From NCBI GenBank assembly GCA_023476545.1, contig JAMCYP010000016.1, positions 2,037-43,600 of the forward strand: a stretch of DNA of 41,564 bases. The letters are read 5' to 3'. A program made the translations under genes and the position numbers. The stretch comes from Candidatus Martarchaeota archaeon. Lineage in GTDB: Archaea; Micrarchaeota; Micrarchaeia; Micrarchaeales; CABMGC01. Below the pieces are notes generated by a model. It saw only the letters and a program-made list of their open reading frames with translations, was not told the origin of the DNA and ran no database searches. This document shows, one piece after another, positions 22,487 to 29,383 of this stretch. How positions within the stretch are numbered: the first letter of the stretch is position 1; each line of letters begins with the position of its first letter.

Positions 22487-23041
22487 ATGGAGACTTATGA
22501 CGTGGTCTCGGTAAGGCAAAAGGGAATTTGGGGCTCATCTCTATTAATCATATTTATCGTAGTATCTCTACTACTGTCTTTTGTTTACTATGCGGCTGTA
22601 GCTTCGAATCCGACGCTGTATCAAGATTATTTCTTAGTTTTTGGAACAATCGAGATCGGAGGTTTATTGCTATTGACCTCTGCCCTTTACGATTTCGGAA
22701 AAGCAAATAATAAACAGAGGATTGGAACGCTTGCAGTTGTGGGAACCATACTGTACATAGTTGGAACAGCGCAAGGTTGGATAAGTACATTTGCTTACGG
22801 CTCAATGCCCGCATGGCTGCAGTTTGTGATAATTGGGTTAGCCGGCTTGATAAGCCACGGAGCATATCTGATCGCATTAGTAGATATTGGCAATGTATCG
22901 AAAATTGAACTATTTAAGTACTCTGGTTATGCGCTGTTCGTCAGCGCAATTTTGGCTTTTGTAATTACTATTTTCGCAGACCCAATCGGGCTCGTAGCAT
23001 GGATACTGTGCGCTATTGGTTTCAATAACCTGAAGAAGTAG
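22487..23041 (+). CDS. Hypothetical five-helix membrane protein
   Basis: 184 residues with five hydrophobic segments (around GSSLLIIFIVVSLLLSFVYY, GTIEIGGLLLLTSALYDF, IGTLAVVGTILYIVGTAQGW, FVIIGLAGLISHGAYLIALV and YALFVSAILAFVITIF). It resembles the archaeal DUF996 type of small membrane proteins in layout, but I cannot assign it. A TATA-like ATTTAAATAA lies about 30 bases before the ATG, so it is probably leaderless and transcribed alone. Codon use is AT-rich compared with the ABC operon upstream, consistent with an acquired gene. Confidence 0.75.
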   Translation: METYDVVSVRQKGIWGSSLLIIFIVVSLLLSFVYYAAVASNPTLYQDYFLVFGTIEIGGLLLLTSALYDFGKANNKQRIGTLAVVGTILYIVGTAQGWISTFAYGSMPAWLQFVIIGLAGLISHGAYLIALVDIGNVSKIELFKYSGYALFVSAILAFVITIFADPIGLVAWILCAIGFNNLKK

Positions 23042-23058
23042 GCTACCCTGATTTGCTT

Positions 23059-23718
23059 TTATAGCACACGTCTCAGTTGGTTCAAGGTTCCTGAAATCTT
23101 CTGTGATGCAACCCTCTTTATCTGCCTGATGCTGTCCGTTGTCTCCGAGAATGTGCTGGCAGACTCGTTCATTTCGGTATTTTCAGTCTGATATCTTTGC
23201 TTTCTACTATGGTAAGTCATCCCAATGAAAGCCGCGGCTCCAAGAATAGCGATGCCTGCGCCTGCGATCATTGCGTCATTGGCCGATCCGACTGCCGACT
23301 TGGCAGCATAGAACCACTCTAGCGTAGCCCACTTGTCGTTTAGCCCTGGGAATGTTTGGGCAACTTTCACCATCCAGCTGGTGCTTCCGGAAACCTCGGA
23401 GAAAGCGCTGCCCGGATTTATGGTTTTCGTTATTGCATCAGTAGGCATGGGGTTGGTTGCACTGGCGTTCCAAAACGCCACAATAGCAGAAGATATGCCT
23501 TGAGAGTTCGGTTGGCTGAGCCCAAGCAACTTAGCACACATCAACATGGCAGCGGTCGGCGTGTTGGCGCATGCGCCGGGATCGCCGACATGTGCCGTGT
23601 ATGAGGCTGCAAACTGGTATGCGTTTGCCAGTTGCTCCTTTCCGTAAACCGCAAGCCCGGTTCCTATCGTGGTTTCGACTGCTGAAACACCTTGCGCGAT
23701 TCTAATTCTGGAAACCAT
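23059..23718 (-). CDS. Hypothetical protein with one C-terminal membrane helix
   Basis: 219 residues, not recognised. The first 145 residues are rich in Ala, Ser and Gly with two cysteines (GACANT, MCAKLLG) and alternate short helices; a clear transmembrane helix AMIAGAGIAILGAAAFIGMT follows at about 145-165, then a polar tail of about 50 residues rich in Ser, Thr and charges. A hydrophobic stretch near the start is weak, so orientation is uncertain; a tail-anchored or single-pass surface protein is likely. TATA-like GTATAAATA lies about 35-40 bases upstream. It converges on the previous gene with an 17-base gap. Confidence 0.65.
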   Translation of the reverse strand: MVSRIRIAQGVSAVETTIGTGLAVYGKEQLANAYQFAASYTAHVGDPGACANTPTAAMLMCAKLLGLSQPNSQGISSAIVAFWNASATNPMPTDAITKTINPGSAFSEVSGSTSWMVKVAQTFPGLNDKWATLEWFYAAKSAVGSANDAMIAGAGIAILGAAAFIGMTYHSRKQRYQTENTEMNESASTFSETTDSIRQIKRVASQKISGTLNQLRRVL

Positions 23719-23845
23719 TCTATCACAAAATATGTTGGTTTTTCAGCTTATTTATACATTAGTGAAATTTTCAGAACATACAAAGAAATTTGGGATTTTG
23801 TAACCAGCTTATTTTGTCCTCGATTTGTCATCGAAAATTTTCTGA

Positions 23846-23898
23846 CAGCCCCAGGAGTCCTCCGAGCTTTGAGCGAGGGACCCTTTCGATAGCAAACG
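23846..23898 (+). repeat. Repeat copy B: tRNA-Thr 3'-end-like sequence
   Basis: Begins CAGCCCCAGGAG (23846-23857). Its first 11 bases after C equal the last 11 bases of the tRNA-Thr gene region at 29256-29266; about 52 bases align with copy A. It lies in the gap between the unknown membrane protein and hicA, just past the 3' end of hicA. Confidence 0.7.
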
Positions 23899-23913
23899 AT
23901 ATACAAGCAGTCT

Positions 23914-24156
23914 TTATTTGACCCTGGCCAGAAATTCCTCTTTCTTTATTCCTGCCAGTTCGAGTATGCCGAGTAGGGTACCGGTCTTGACGTCCCTGTG
24001 CAGAGGCACAACTGTGACCACTTTTCTTCCATTCACGAACTTTCGTAAGACTATGTGGCTGCCTCTTTGGCGCACCGCAGAAAAGCCGAATTCCTTAGTA
24101 AGGGTCTTTATTATTTCAGTGCCAGAAAGCCTAGGCGATCTCGACACTGATTGCAC
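23914..24156 (-). CDS. hicA: HicA-type mRNA interferase toxin
   Basis: Up to 80 residues. LSGTEIIKTLTKEFGFSAVR, then QRGSHIVLRK with the catalytic His and VPLHRDVKTGTLLGILELAG is the HicA (YcfA) double-stranded-RNA-binding fold. It cuts mRNA unless bound by HicB. The GTG at 24156 or the GTG at 24147 starts it; both lie inside the end of hicB, so antitoxin and toxin overlap by 17-26 bases with antitoxin first. That order (hicB before hicA) is the less common one, seen in some HicAB pairs. Confidence 0.9.
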   Translation of the reverse strand: MQSVSRSPRLSGTEIIKTLTKEFGFSAVRQRGSHIVLRKFVNGRKVVTVVPLHRDVKTGTLLGILELAGIKKEEFLARVK

Positions 24157-24340
24157 CTATCTTCTTGGCGCTCTTAAGGTCCTTCTTTACATTAGGCATT
24201 TCATCCAGATAGAGACCAACAGCCTCCTTTATGTTTTTGATGGCTTCCTCTATGGTTTTGCCTTGGGTGGTAACTCCGGTCATAGCCTCCTTTATGACGT
24301 ACCATTTGCCTTCTTTCCAGATGTTCGTCTGCAGTTCCAT
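24131..24340 (-). CDS. hicB: HicB-type antitoxin
   Basis: 69 residues from the ATG at 24340. NIWKEGKWYVIKEAMTGVTT followed by GKTIEEAIKNIKEAVGLYL is the HicB partial RNase-H-like fold that plugs HicA. There is no added DNA-binding domain, so repression may depend on the complex. The frame is open further upstream to 24463, but that stretch crosses repeat copy C and has no family similarity. A palindrome covers the start codon. Confidence 0.88.
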   Translation of the reverse strand: MELQTNIWKEGKWYVIKEAMTGVTTQGKTIEEAIKNIKEAVGLYLDEMPNVKKDLKSAKKIGAISVEIA

Positions 24341-24354
24341 TGGTCGTACCAATG
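24338..24354. promoter_or_regulatory. Palindrome over the hicB start, likely operator
   Basis: CATTGGTCGTACCAATG has seven-base arms around CGT and includes the hicB start codon. TATA-like TATTAATAAC lies upstream on the minus strand near 24370-24382. The position suits autoregulation by the HicAB complex; a translational hairpin is also possible. Confidence 0.5.
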
Positions 24355-24416
24355 TAATTTGGGTGATAAAGTTATTAATACAATGCCGGGTTGACGCTCC
24401 CCACTCGATTTTCTCC

Positions 24417-24428
24417 CAGCCCCAGGAG
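24417..24428 (+). repeat. Repeat copy C: tRNA-Thr 3'-end-like sequence
   Basis: CAGCCCCAGGAG, identical to the first 12 bases of copy B and sharing 11 bases with the tRNA 3' end. Similarity to copy B fades after AGGAGT. It stands upstream of the hicBA pair, so copies B and C bracket the toxin-antitoxin module exactly. Confidence 0.65.
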
Positions 24429-24502
24429 TTCCCCCGCCGACATGGTGGGTGCCCCGTCTGCATGAAAAACGTCCCTTTTTCCTTCCGCTTCTGAGCCTAG
24501 CA

Positions 24503-24586
24503 TTATCTCGCCAAGGGTGTTTGCCTAGATGGTTTTAATAGGCTTGTCGTCTGGAAAGGGGAGGCGAATCCCATTAGGCGAGGTGA
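24503..24586 (+). ncRNA. Candidate structured RNA or folded repeat
   Basis: TTATCTCGCC (24503-24512) can pair with GGCGAGGTGA (24577-24586) in a ten-base helix with two G-U pairs. Inside lie a second stem GCCTA/TAGGC (24523-24527 with 24539-24543) and a short GGG/CCC stem (24558-24560 with 24570-24572). The layout is a closed multi-branch structure, but no known RNA family is recognised and it does not fit a tRNA. It may be part of a mobile element end. The stretch 24341-24835 otherwise holds only the palindrome, copy C and one small open frame. Confidence 0.3.
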
Positions 24587-24621
24587 GAGGACTAATACAG
24601 TGAACATCCAAATGAGTTGTA

Positions 24622-24792
24622 ATGGCAATCGTTTATCGAACACGCAAGTTGAACATACGGTTCCATATTCAAGTTTTCGGCCTAACCATTCCCATTGAAA
24701 CAACAGTAGAGAGAAAACTAGCGGAATGGCTATGCCCTGACGCCAAGCGACAAGTAAAGTGGGCCAGGAAAAACCAAACGTCTGGCGCATAG
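24622..24792 (+). CDS. Possible small protein of 56 residues
   Basis: An open frame MAIVYRTRKLNIRFHIQVFG and onward to QTSGA, basic, with no recognised domain. Support is limited to normal-looking codon use and its place in a stretch with no other gene; there is no convincing ribosome site. It could equally be chance. Confidence 0.25.
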   Translation: MAIVYRTRKLNIRFHIQVFGLTIPIETTVERKLAEWLCPDAKRQVKWARKNQTSGA

Positions 24793-24835
24793 TTTACGCT
24801 GATTAGTCAAAGTCAGTCAGACACTGTAGGATACA

Positions 24836-25132
24836 TCAGTCCTTTATTCTGAAATGTACCTTTAGTAATTGTTTAATTATAGGCCTTAACAGTTCGGCGT
24901 CCTCTTCTTTGGATATGTAAAAAGAACCCAATGCACCGCAATTTGCTTCAAGAAACATAAAGCCCTCTTTCGTTTCGAGGAAATCAAGAGTAAAATTGTC
25001 TTTGCTTTTGCGATCTGCCAAACGCGTGGCGATCTCGGTTGCCTGATTTATCAGGTTGGCAGGGACTTCCTGCTGTGAGATATCTTGAATGTTCAGTGCC
25101 TTTTCCCAGTTGTTTTTATCTCGGATTTTCAT
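24836..25132 (-). pseudogene. ATP-grasp enzyme, C-terminal fragment
   Basis: 98 residues that match only the end of an ATP-grasp ligase (RimK-like): NFTLDFLETKEGFMFLEANC, where Asp, Glu and Asn bind magnesium and nucleotide. The N-terminal and central lobes are missing. Immediately upstream on the same strand is the cut-off start of a PLP decarboxylase in another frame, overlapping by 17 bases. Together they look like the two ends of neighbouring or fused genes joined by a deletion. Function is almost surely lost. Confidence 0.6.
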
Positions 25133-25424
25133 ACAGCGACACAGCTTTCGGCCTATAAAATGAAACCTCCATTCCGATGTTGGCGTGTGCTACGGCTTCC
25201 ACGAATGCGTTGCCCTTGTTCGCCTTTGCCGAGTAAAAGATGCCCTCTCTTGCTCCAAAATCCGAGAAAACTTCCTTGAATCTGCGGATGTTATCTATAA
25301 ACACCTGCGGAAACAGGATGTTCAGTGGTGAAGAATGATTTTCCAGCAAATCGCTAAGCGTTAAGCGATGTGCATCAAGGAAATCAACCACTAAACTGTT
25401 TTTTAAAGGGTCTAATCCCCCCAT
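25116..25424 (-). pseudogene. PLP-dependent decarboxylase (lysA/speA-like), N-terminal fragment
   Basis: 102 residues. SPLNILFPQVFIDNIRRF and GIFYSAKANKGNAFVEAV are the start of the alanine-racemase-type barrel of diaminopimelate/ornithine decarboxylases; the Lys in YSAKAN would hold PLP. After NIGMEV the similarity ends, and the frame closes at ENPR. The catalytic second half is absent. The open frame and intact start suggest recent decay. The gap to the transporter gene (25425-25540) contains an AT-rich tract but no gene. Confidence 0.6.
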
Positions 25425-25540
25425 ATCCTATCCTGCCCTGAGCCACCTTCTCAGGTCATTTCTGCACGCTTATAGAGTATTGTGCATGTCTTGATTTAAA
25501 AGGTTTTGTGCAGTTTCGTTTAATGTCTTAATTATAAAGA

Positions 25541-26446
25541 CTATGAGGCAGCCACTAAGAGTATACCAATGAGCGTCAATAGCAATCCAACTATTAGCCC
25601 AGAATATGATAGCGAAAGGAAAAAGACAGAGTACACAATTATGCCCAGAAGCTCAAGGTTTCCTATGATATTCGCCAAGTTGATGTATTTCGCCTTGGCT
25701 CTCCTAAGCAGCCTATAACCAAATTCTTCTGCGTAATACGCAAATGCTACAAAAAGAGCGATTATTCCAGCTAAAGCGATCCCATTGCCAGTCAGTAAAG
25801 GGCTGCCCTGAAGTAAGCCAAACCCTATAACGTAGGCTAAGACGACGCCTAATGTTGTAACCAATACGGCAGGAACAGCAATAAGCAATTGCATTTTGCC
25901 GTAGGCATAGTAGAATGAGCAGTAGAAACCTACCGCATAGAGAACAAGCATCGCAGTCGATAAAAGTATCACGCTAAGAGAGGCGCTTATACCCATCGGG
26001 TTCAATGCGAATGTCTGGGCTATGAGGCCTGCAACCACAAGAATTGTTCCGAGAAGGTACCGCATTTTTAGTCGTTCGTGTTTTACCCTGCTTATCAGCA
26101 ACGCCAGCACTATGATGTAGCCGAACTGAAATGAAGAGACCAAAGGGAAATTCTGGTTGCCTATCAGGCCATAGTAGATTATAATTCCAAGCCCAAAGCA
26201 TATGCCCGCTACCACGGGATATTTCGCAAGCTTCCTATCATTATCTGTGAGTTTCATCCTCTTGAATGCCATATAAATGACGAGTATCACAAGAGTTATT
26301 GCGGTTACAAAACCTTCCACAAACAAGAGATACAAGATAGCAGTTTGGGTATTCAGCGAAACTATTACATTTGATAGTATCGACCAGAAGGTCCACGCAA
26401 TAGCGCCTGCAGCGGCAAGCAGCAATCCTTTACCGATATTCTGCAT
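25541..26446 (-). CDS. DMT-superfamily (EamA-like) transporter
   Basis: 301 residues with about ten hydrophobic helices, beginning GLLLAAAGAIAWTFWSILSN and ending with a paired helix and GLLLTLIGILLVAAS. Divergent from the two other DMT proteins in this window. It follows rsgA by 19 bases on the same strand, so the two are probably co-transcribed. Substrate unknown. The DNA is AT-rich in keeping with the island. Confidence 0.8.
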   Translation of the reverse strand: MQNIGKGLLLAAAGAIAWTFWSILSNVIVSLNTQTAILYLLFVEGFVTAITLVILVIYMAFKRMKLTDNDRKLAKYPVVAGICFGLGIIIYYGLIGNQNFPLVSSFQFGYIIVLALLISRVKHERLKMRYLLGTILVVAGLIAQTFALNPMGISASLSVILLSTAMLVLYAVGFYCSFYYAYGKMQLLIAVPAVLVTTLGVVLAYVIGFGLLQGSPLLTGNGIALAGIIALFVAFAYYAEEFGYRLLRRAKAKYINLANIIGNLELLGIIVYSVFFLSLSYSGLIVGLLLTLIGILLVAAS

Positions 26447-26465
26447 TCAACCAGCTCCTTGCAGC

Positions 26466-27545
26466 TTAGCTCTTTGAAAGAAGTCTGATATAGCTGTTGT
26501 ACCTCTCGCGAGGTATTAACCCTTCTTCAACTGCTTTCTTTACAGCGCATTTCGGCTCGTGGGAATGCGTACAGTCACTGAATTCGCAGCGGGGCGCAAA
26601 TTCGGCGAATTCTGGGTAGTATAGGCGCAGAGAGTCTGGGCTAACGTTCCAGAGGCCCAGCGAACGTATGCCTGGTGTATCTATAAGCATGGTAGACTTG
26701 TCAAGAAGGTGCAGGGATGTGGAAGTGGTCGTGTGCCTGCCCTTGCCAGATTTCTCACTCACCTCCTTGGTGAGTATCGCTTCCTCTTTGAGCAGGCTGT
26801 TAATAAGCGATGACTTCCCGACACCACTATTTCCTACAAGGACGCAGCGCTTGCCTTCCAGATATGGCAAGAGCTGGTCTATGCCTTCTTGTGTCTTGTT
26901 CGAAACGCTAACAATTGGAAGATCGGCATTCCTGTACATTGACAGATCTGGAGATGGGGCTATGTCGATTTTGGTTAGGCACAACAATGGCCTGATGTTC
27001 CCATACTGGCAAATTATAAGATACCTATCAACAAGCCTTGGATGGAAAACAGGGTTTACTGTTGAGGCGACAATCACAGCAAGGTCTATGTTTACTGCAA
27101 AAACATGCTCCTCTCCGATTCCAGACCTCCTCGAGGCGTCCGCCCGCAACCTTGCAAGCTTTGAATGGCGTGTCGTTATGCCCTTTATGACCAGCTGCTG
27201 GTTGGATATCTCAAATACTACGTTATCACCCACAGCTAACTGATTCAACAATGCGCTCTGCTCGCTGGATGACGCAGACCCAGGCAGAAACTTGCCATCG
27301 TACAGGATAGAGAAGGCTGGGAAGCTTACATCTGCAAGGATGCCTATCCTCCCGTGCTGTGATGCTTCAGCGGGATCGTAAACAGCCAACTCAGGCATTT
27401 CCTCTTCTTGGTCATTTACTTTCTGGCCAAAAGACTTTCTATCGTGGTTGGCTTCACGCTGTGCCTTCTTCCTAAGGGCGCGTTTGTTCTTCCATCTTTC
27501 CGAGTACCAGTCCTTGCTTTTCATCACTTTAGATTGAGTCTGCAA
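26466..27545 (-). CDS. rsgA: RsgA-type circularly permuted ribosome-assembly GTPase
   Basis: 359 residues. An OB fold (about 63-125) precedes a GTPase with permuted order G4-G1-G3: TKID (191-194), GNSGVGKS (238-245), DTPG (289-292). The zinc finger is C320-x4-C325-x-H327-x5-C333 (CEFSDCTHSHEPKC). In bacteria RsgA checks the decoding centre of the late 30S subunit and leaves on GTP hydrolysis. The protein is standard in bacteria and rare in archaea, so transfer is likely, consistent with its place in a tRNA-bordered island. The first 50 residues are a charged, Lys/Arg-rich extension not needed for the fold. The promoter region shows TTATTAATTTT. Confidence 0.9.
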   Translation of the reverse strand: MQTQSKVMKSKDWYSERWKNKRALRKKAQREANHDRKSFGQKVNDQEEEMPELAVYDPAEASQHGRIGILADVSFPAFSILYDGKFLPGSASSSEQSALLNQLAVGDNVVFEISNQQLVIKGITTRHSKLARLRADASRRSGIGEEHVFAVNIDLAVIVASTVNPVFHPRLVDRYLIICQYGNIRPLLCLTKIDIAPSPDLSMYRNADLPIVSVSNKTQEGIDQLLPYLEGKRCVLVGNSGVGKSSLINSLLKEEAILTKEVSEKSGKGRHTTTSTSLHLLDKSTMLIDTPGIRSLGLWNVSPDSLRLYYPEFAEFAPRCEFSDCTHSHEPKCAVKKAVEEGLIPRERYNSYIRLLSKS

Positions 27546-27678
27546 CTTATTAATTTTAGTTAGGATAAGGTATGTTCGAAGAGATATTTATAGGTGAGCA
27601 TAGCGGCAACTTTGTTTGTCTCAAAAAGAGGAGTGAACACCAAAGTTTCCCCCTAAAAGAGATAAAGATTTATGAGTC

Positions 27679-27690
27679 CAGCCCCAGGAG
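27679..27690 (+). repeat. Repeat copy D: tRNA-Thr 3'-end-like sequence
   Basis: CAGCCCCAGGAG followed by GGAGT. From A27680 on it matches 13 bases of the tRNA-Thr 3' end (AGCCCCAGGAGGG), longer than copies A to C. It lies in the 257-base gap 27546-27802 between rsgA and the methyltransferase, which otherwise contains a weak open frame at 27572-27751 that runs across the repeat and an AAGGA/TCCTT hairpin near 27755-27770. Confidence 0.65.
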
Positions 27691-27802
27691 GGAGTGCCTG
27701 ATTTTGTGTGGGGCTTATTCGATTTGCCATATTGGCGCCGACGACAGATAGAAAGTAAAGGAATTTATCCTTTTGGTGAGCTTTGGGTTGGCAGGGCACG
27801 GC

Positions 27803-28561
27803 TTACTGTTTTTGCGCCACTACGACTATGGATAAGCTATTTGATTTTCTGAATTTCTTGCCCCAACCTCCGTACACGCTCAGAATCTTGAATCCGTTCT
27901 TTTCTAACAATCGTTTGAGTTCAGTGCGCGAGTATATCTGCATGTCCCAGCTGTCTTTGATTATCTTTGGTCTGTCAAATCCTTTTTGTATCCAAGTTTC
28001 TTGATTTATTTTGAGTAGGCGTGCTTTAGAGTCCAGATGGTTGTGGTTAAATCTCACATATGTGTTTTCTTTATCCTTTAAAGCGGCATCGATAAAGTCG
28101 TATTCGAGAGCCCAGTAGTTATACTCAAGATTGAAGATATCAAAAATGTATAGCCCATGAGCCTTGAGGTTATGGTTTATGTTCTGAAGCGCTGTAACGA
28201 ATTCGTTCTCTTTCAGATGACCTATCGCATTGAATATCGTGATAACAGCGTCGAATTTGCCCAATCTGGCGTATCTGATGTCGCCCTGGTTAAACTTCAG
28301 ATGCACCCTCAGTTTCTTGGCTTTGGATTTGGCAATGTCCAGCATTCCCTTGCTCATGTCGTTGGCAACGACCCTGTAAGATTTCGAGAGATATAACGCC
28401 TGTGCCCCAGTGCCGCACGTGAAGTCTAAAACGCTCTTTGCTTTGTGCCTCTTTAGCGCCGAATCTATGAATGAGTTTGATTTAGAGTAGAACCAATCCG
28501 CTTCAAGCTCTAATGTGTCGTAATATTTTGCAAGCCTGTCATAACTGTATTGTTTCATCAT
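27803..28561 (-). CDS. Class I SAM-dependent methyltransferase
   Basis: 252 residues. YDRLAKYYDTLELEADWFYS at the start, motif I VLDFTCGTGAQALYLSK, the acidic residue of motif II in VVANDMSKGML, motif III GDIRYARLGKFDAVI and a post-motif NHNLKAHGLYIFDIF define a Rossmann-fold methyltransferase of the ubiE/Methyltransf_25 kind. The acceptor is unknown. Two tandem ATG codons (28561, 28558) and an ATATAATATAGG box upstream mark the start. Island-type AT-rich codons. Confidence 0.85.
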   Translation of the reverse strand: MMKQYSYDRLAKYYDTLELEADWFYSKSNSFIDSALKRHKAKSVLDFTCGTGAQALYLSKSYRVVANDMSKGMLDIAKSKAKKLRVHLKFNQGDIRYARLGKFDAVITIFNAIGHLKENEFVTALQNINHNLKAHGLYIFDIFNLEYNYWALEYDFIDAALKDKENTYVRFNHNHLDSKARLLKINQETWIQKGFDRPKIIKDSWDMQIYSRTELKRLLEKNGFKILSVYGGWGKKFRKSNSLSIVVVAQKQ

Positions 28562-28619
28562 AATCGCGTTTCCTATATTATATCTAAAGCTTTATGGGCT
28601 AATTATTAATTAAAGTTGA

Positions 28620-29052
28620 TTGAATCGCCAGAATCCTAATCATAGGTCCTTCGGGCTCCGGCAAGACATTCGCAGCAGAGGCACTGAAAAAGGAAGGCAT
28701 CAATGCCGTAGATGCCGATTCTGTACCTGGACTATATGCTTGGTACAGCAGGGGCAAGAAAGTGAAGCATCCAAAGTTGACCAAAAAATTTGTTCACTCC
28801 CACCCTTTTCTTTGGGACAGAAAGGTGTTAATAAAATACCTTAAGACCAACCCCAACATCTATCTTTTCGGCTTGTCAGGAAATGTTTTTGACACGATCG
28901 ATTTATTCGACAAGGTGTACTTCCTTAAGGTAAACCCACAAGTGGTAGTAAGAAGATTAATGCATTCGAGTAGGAAAAACCCCTGGGGCAAGAAGGAATG
29001 GCAGCAAAAAGCAACAATCGACTACCACTCCTATTATTTTCTTGCAATTTAA
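28620..29052 (+). pseudogene. P-loop nucleotide kinase, frameshifted and shortened
   Basis: The frame with the P-loop reads RILIIGPSGSGKTFAAEALK, VDADSVPGLYAWY, SHPFLWDRK, IYLFGLSGNVFDTIDLFDKV and VVVRRL, which fits a small AAA_33/shikimate-kinase-like P-loop kinase. No usable start lies in that frame: TGA stands at 28621-28623. A TTG at 28620 opens another frame (MNR) that would join the P-loop frame if one C of CGCC at 28626-28629 were removed, giving MNRRILIIG. The protein also stops early (HSYYFLAI) about 30 residues before the usual family end. It is probably a decaying gene, though a sequencing error could explain the front break. Confidence 0.6.
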
Positions 29053-29187
29053 ATGTTGACTTTAAATTCTGTTGCTCTCCGAAAGCACAACGAACACAGA
29101 GGTTCGTCTTGAAAAAGATGCAAAGTTTAAACTAATATCGATTCAATGCTAATGCCTTGTTCCATTATCCTGAAAACCAATGGATGC

Positions 29188-29219
29188 GAACCCTCGACGA
29201 CAGAATGCATTTTTACGAA
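29188..29219 (-). repeat. Partial copy of the tRNA-Thr anticodon and T arms
   Basis: On the plus strand GAACCCTCGAC (29188-29198) and TTTACGAA (29212-29219) repeat two blocks of the tRNA-Thr gene (29273-29283 and 29290-29297) in the same order and orientation, but 13 rather than 6 bases apart. There is no matching acceptor or D arm, so it is a tRNA remnant, not a gene. Confidence 0.5.
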
Positions 29220-29255
29220 TCTTCTTCGACGACAAAATCTGGTAAAACGTTGGTT

Positions 29256-29327
29256 AGCCCCAGGAGGGGGTTGAACCCTCGACTTCCAGTTTACGAAACT
29301 GGCACTCTGCCACTGAGTTACTGGGGC
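29256..29327 (-). tRNA. tRNA-Thr (anticodon CGT)
   Basis: Read on the minus strand: acceptor GCCCCAG pairs with CTGGGGC, D stem ACTC/GAGT with a seven-base loop containing GG, anticodon stem CCAGT/ACTGG with loop TTCGTAA giving CGT, variable loop AAGTC, T stem GAGGG/CCCTC with loop TTCAACC, discriminator T. All stems pair fully and there is no intron. It reads ACG. CCA is not encoded. The 3' end faces the low-GC island, and its terminal bases recur at 22367, 23846, 24417 and 27679. Confidence 0.95.
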
Positions 29328-29383
29328 GCGCTATCTATAAAAACATGCGAGCAAATAAATACTTACTCTCAATAGCGATTCTC

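Noticed and set aside
24503-24790. 95-residue minus-strand frame in the gap after hicB
   Set aside because: Hydrophobic by chance, overlaps the possible RNA structure and the small plus-strand frame; nothing supports it.
27572-27751. 59-residue plus-strand frame crossing repeat copy D
   Set aside because: It contains the repeat, has no domain and no clear ribosome site; left as part of the gap.
22367-29327. Integrase or excisionase gene in the island
   Set aside because: None of the open frames shows the R-H-R-Y or Ser-recombinase motifs.
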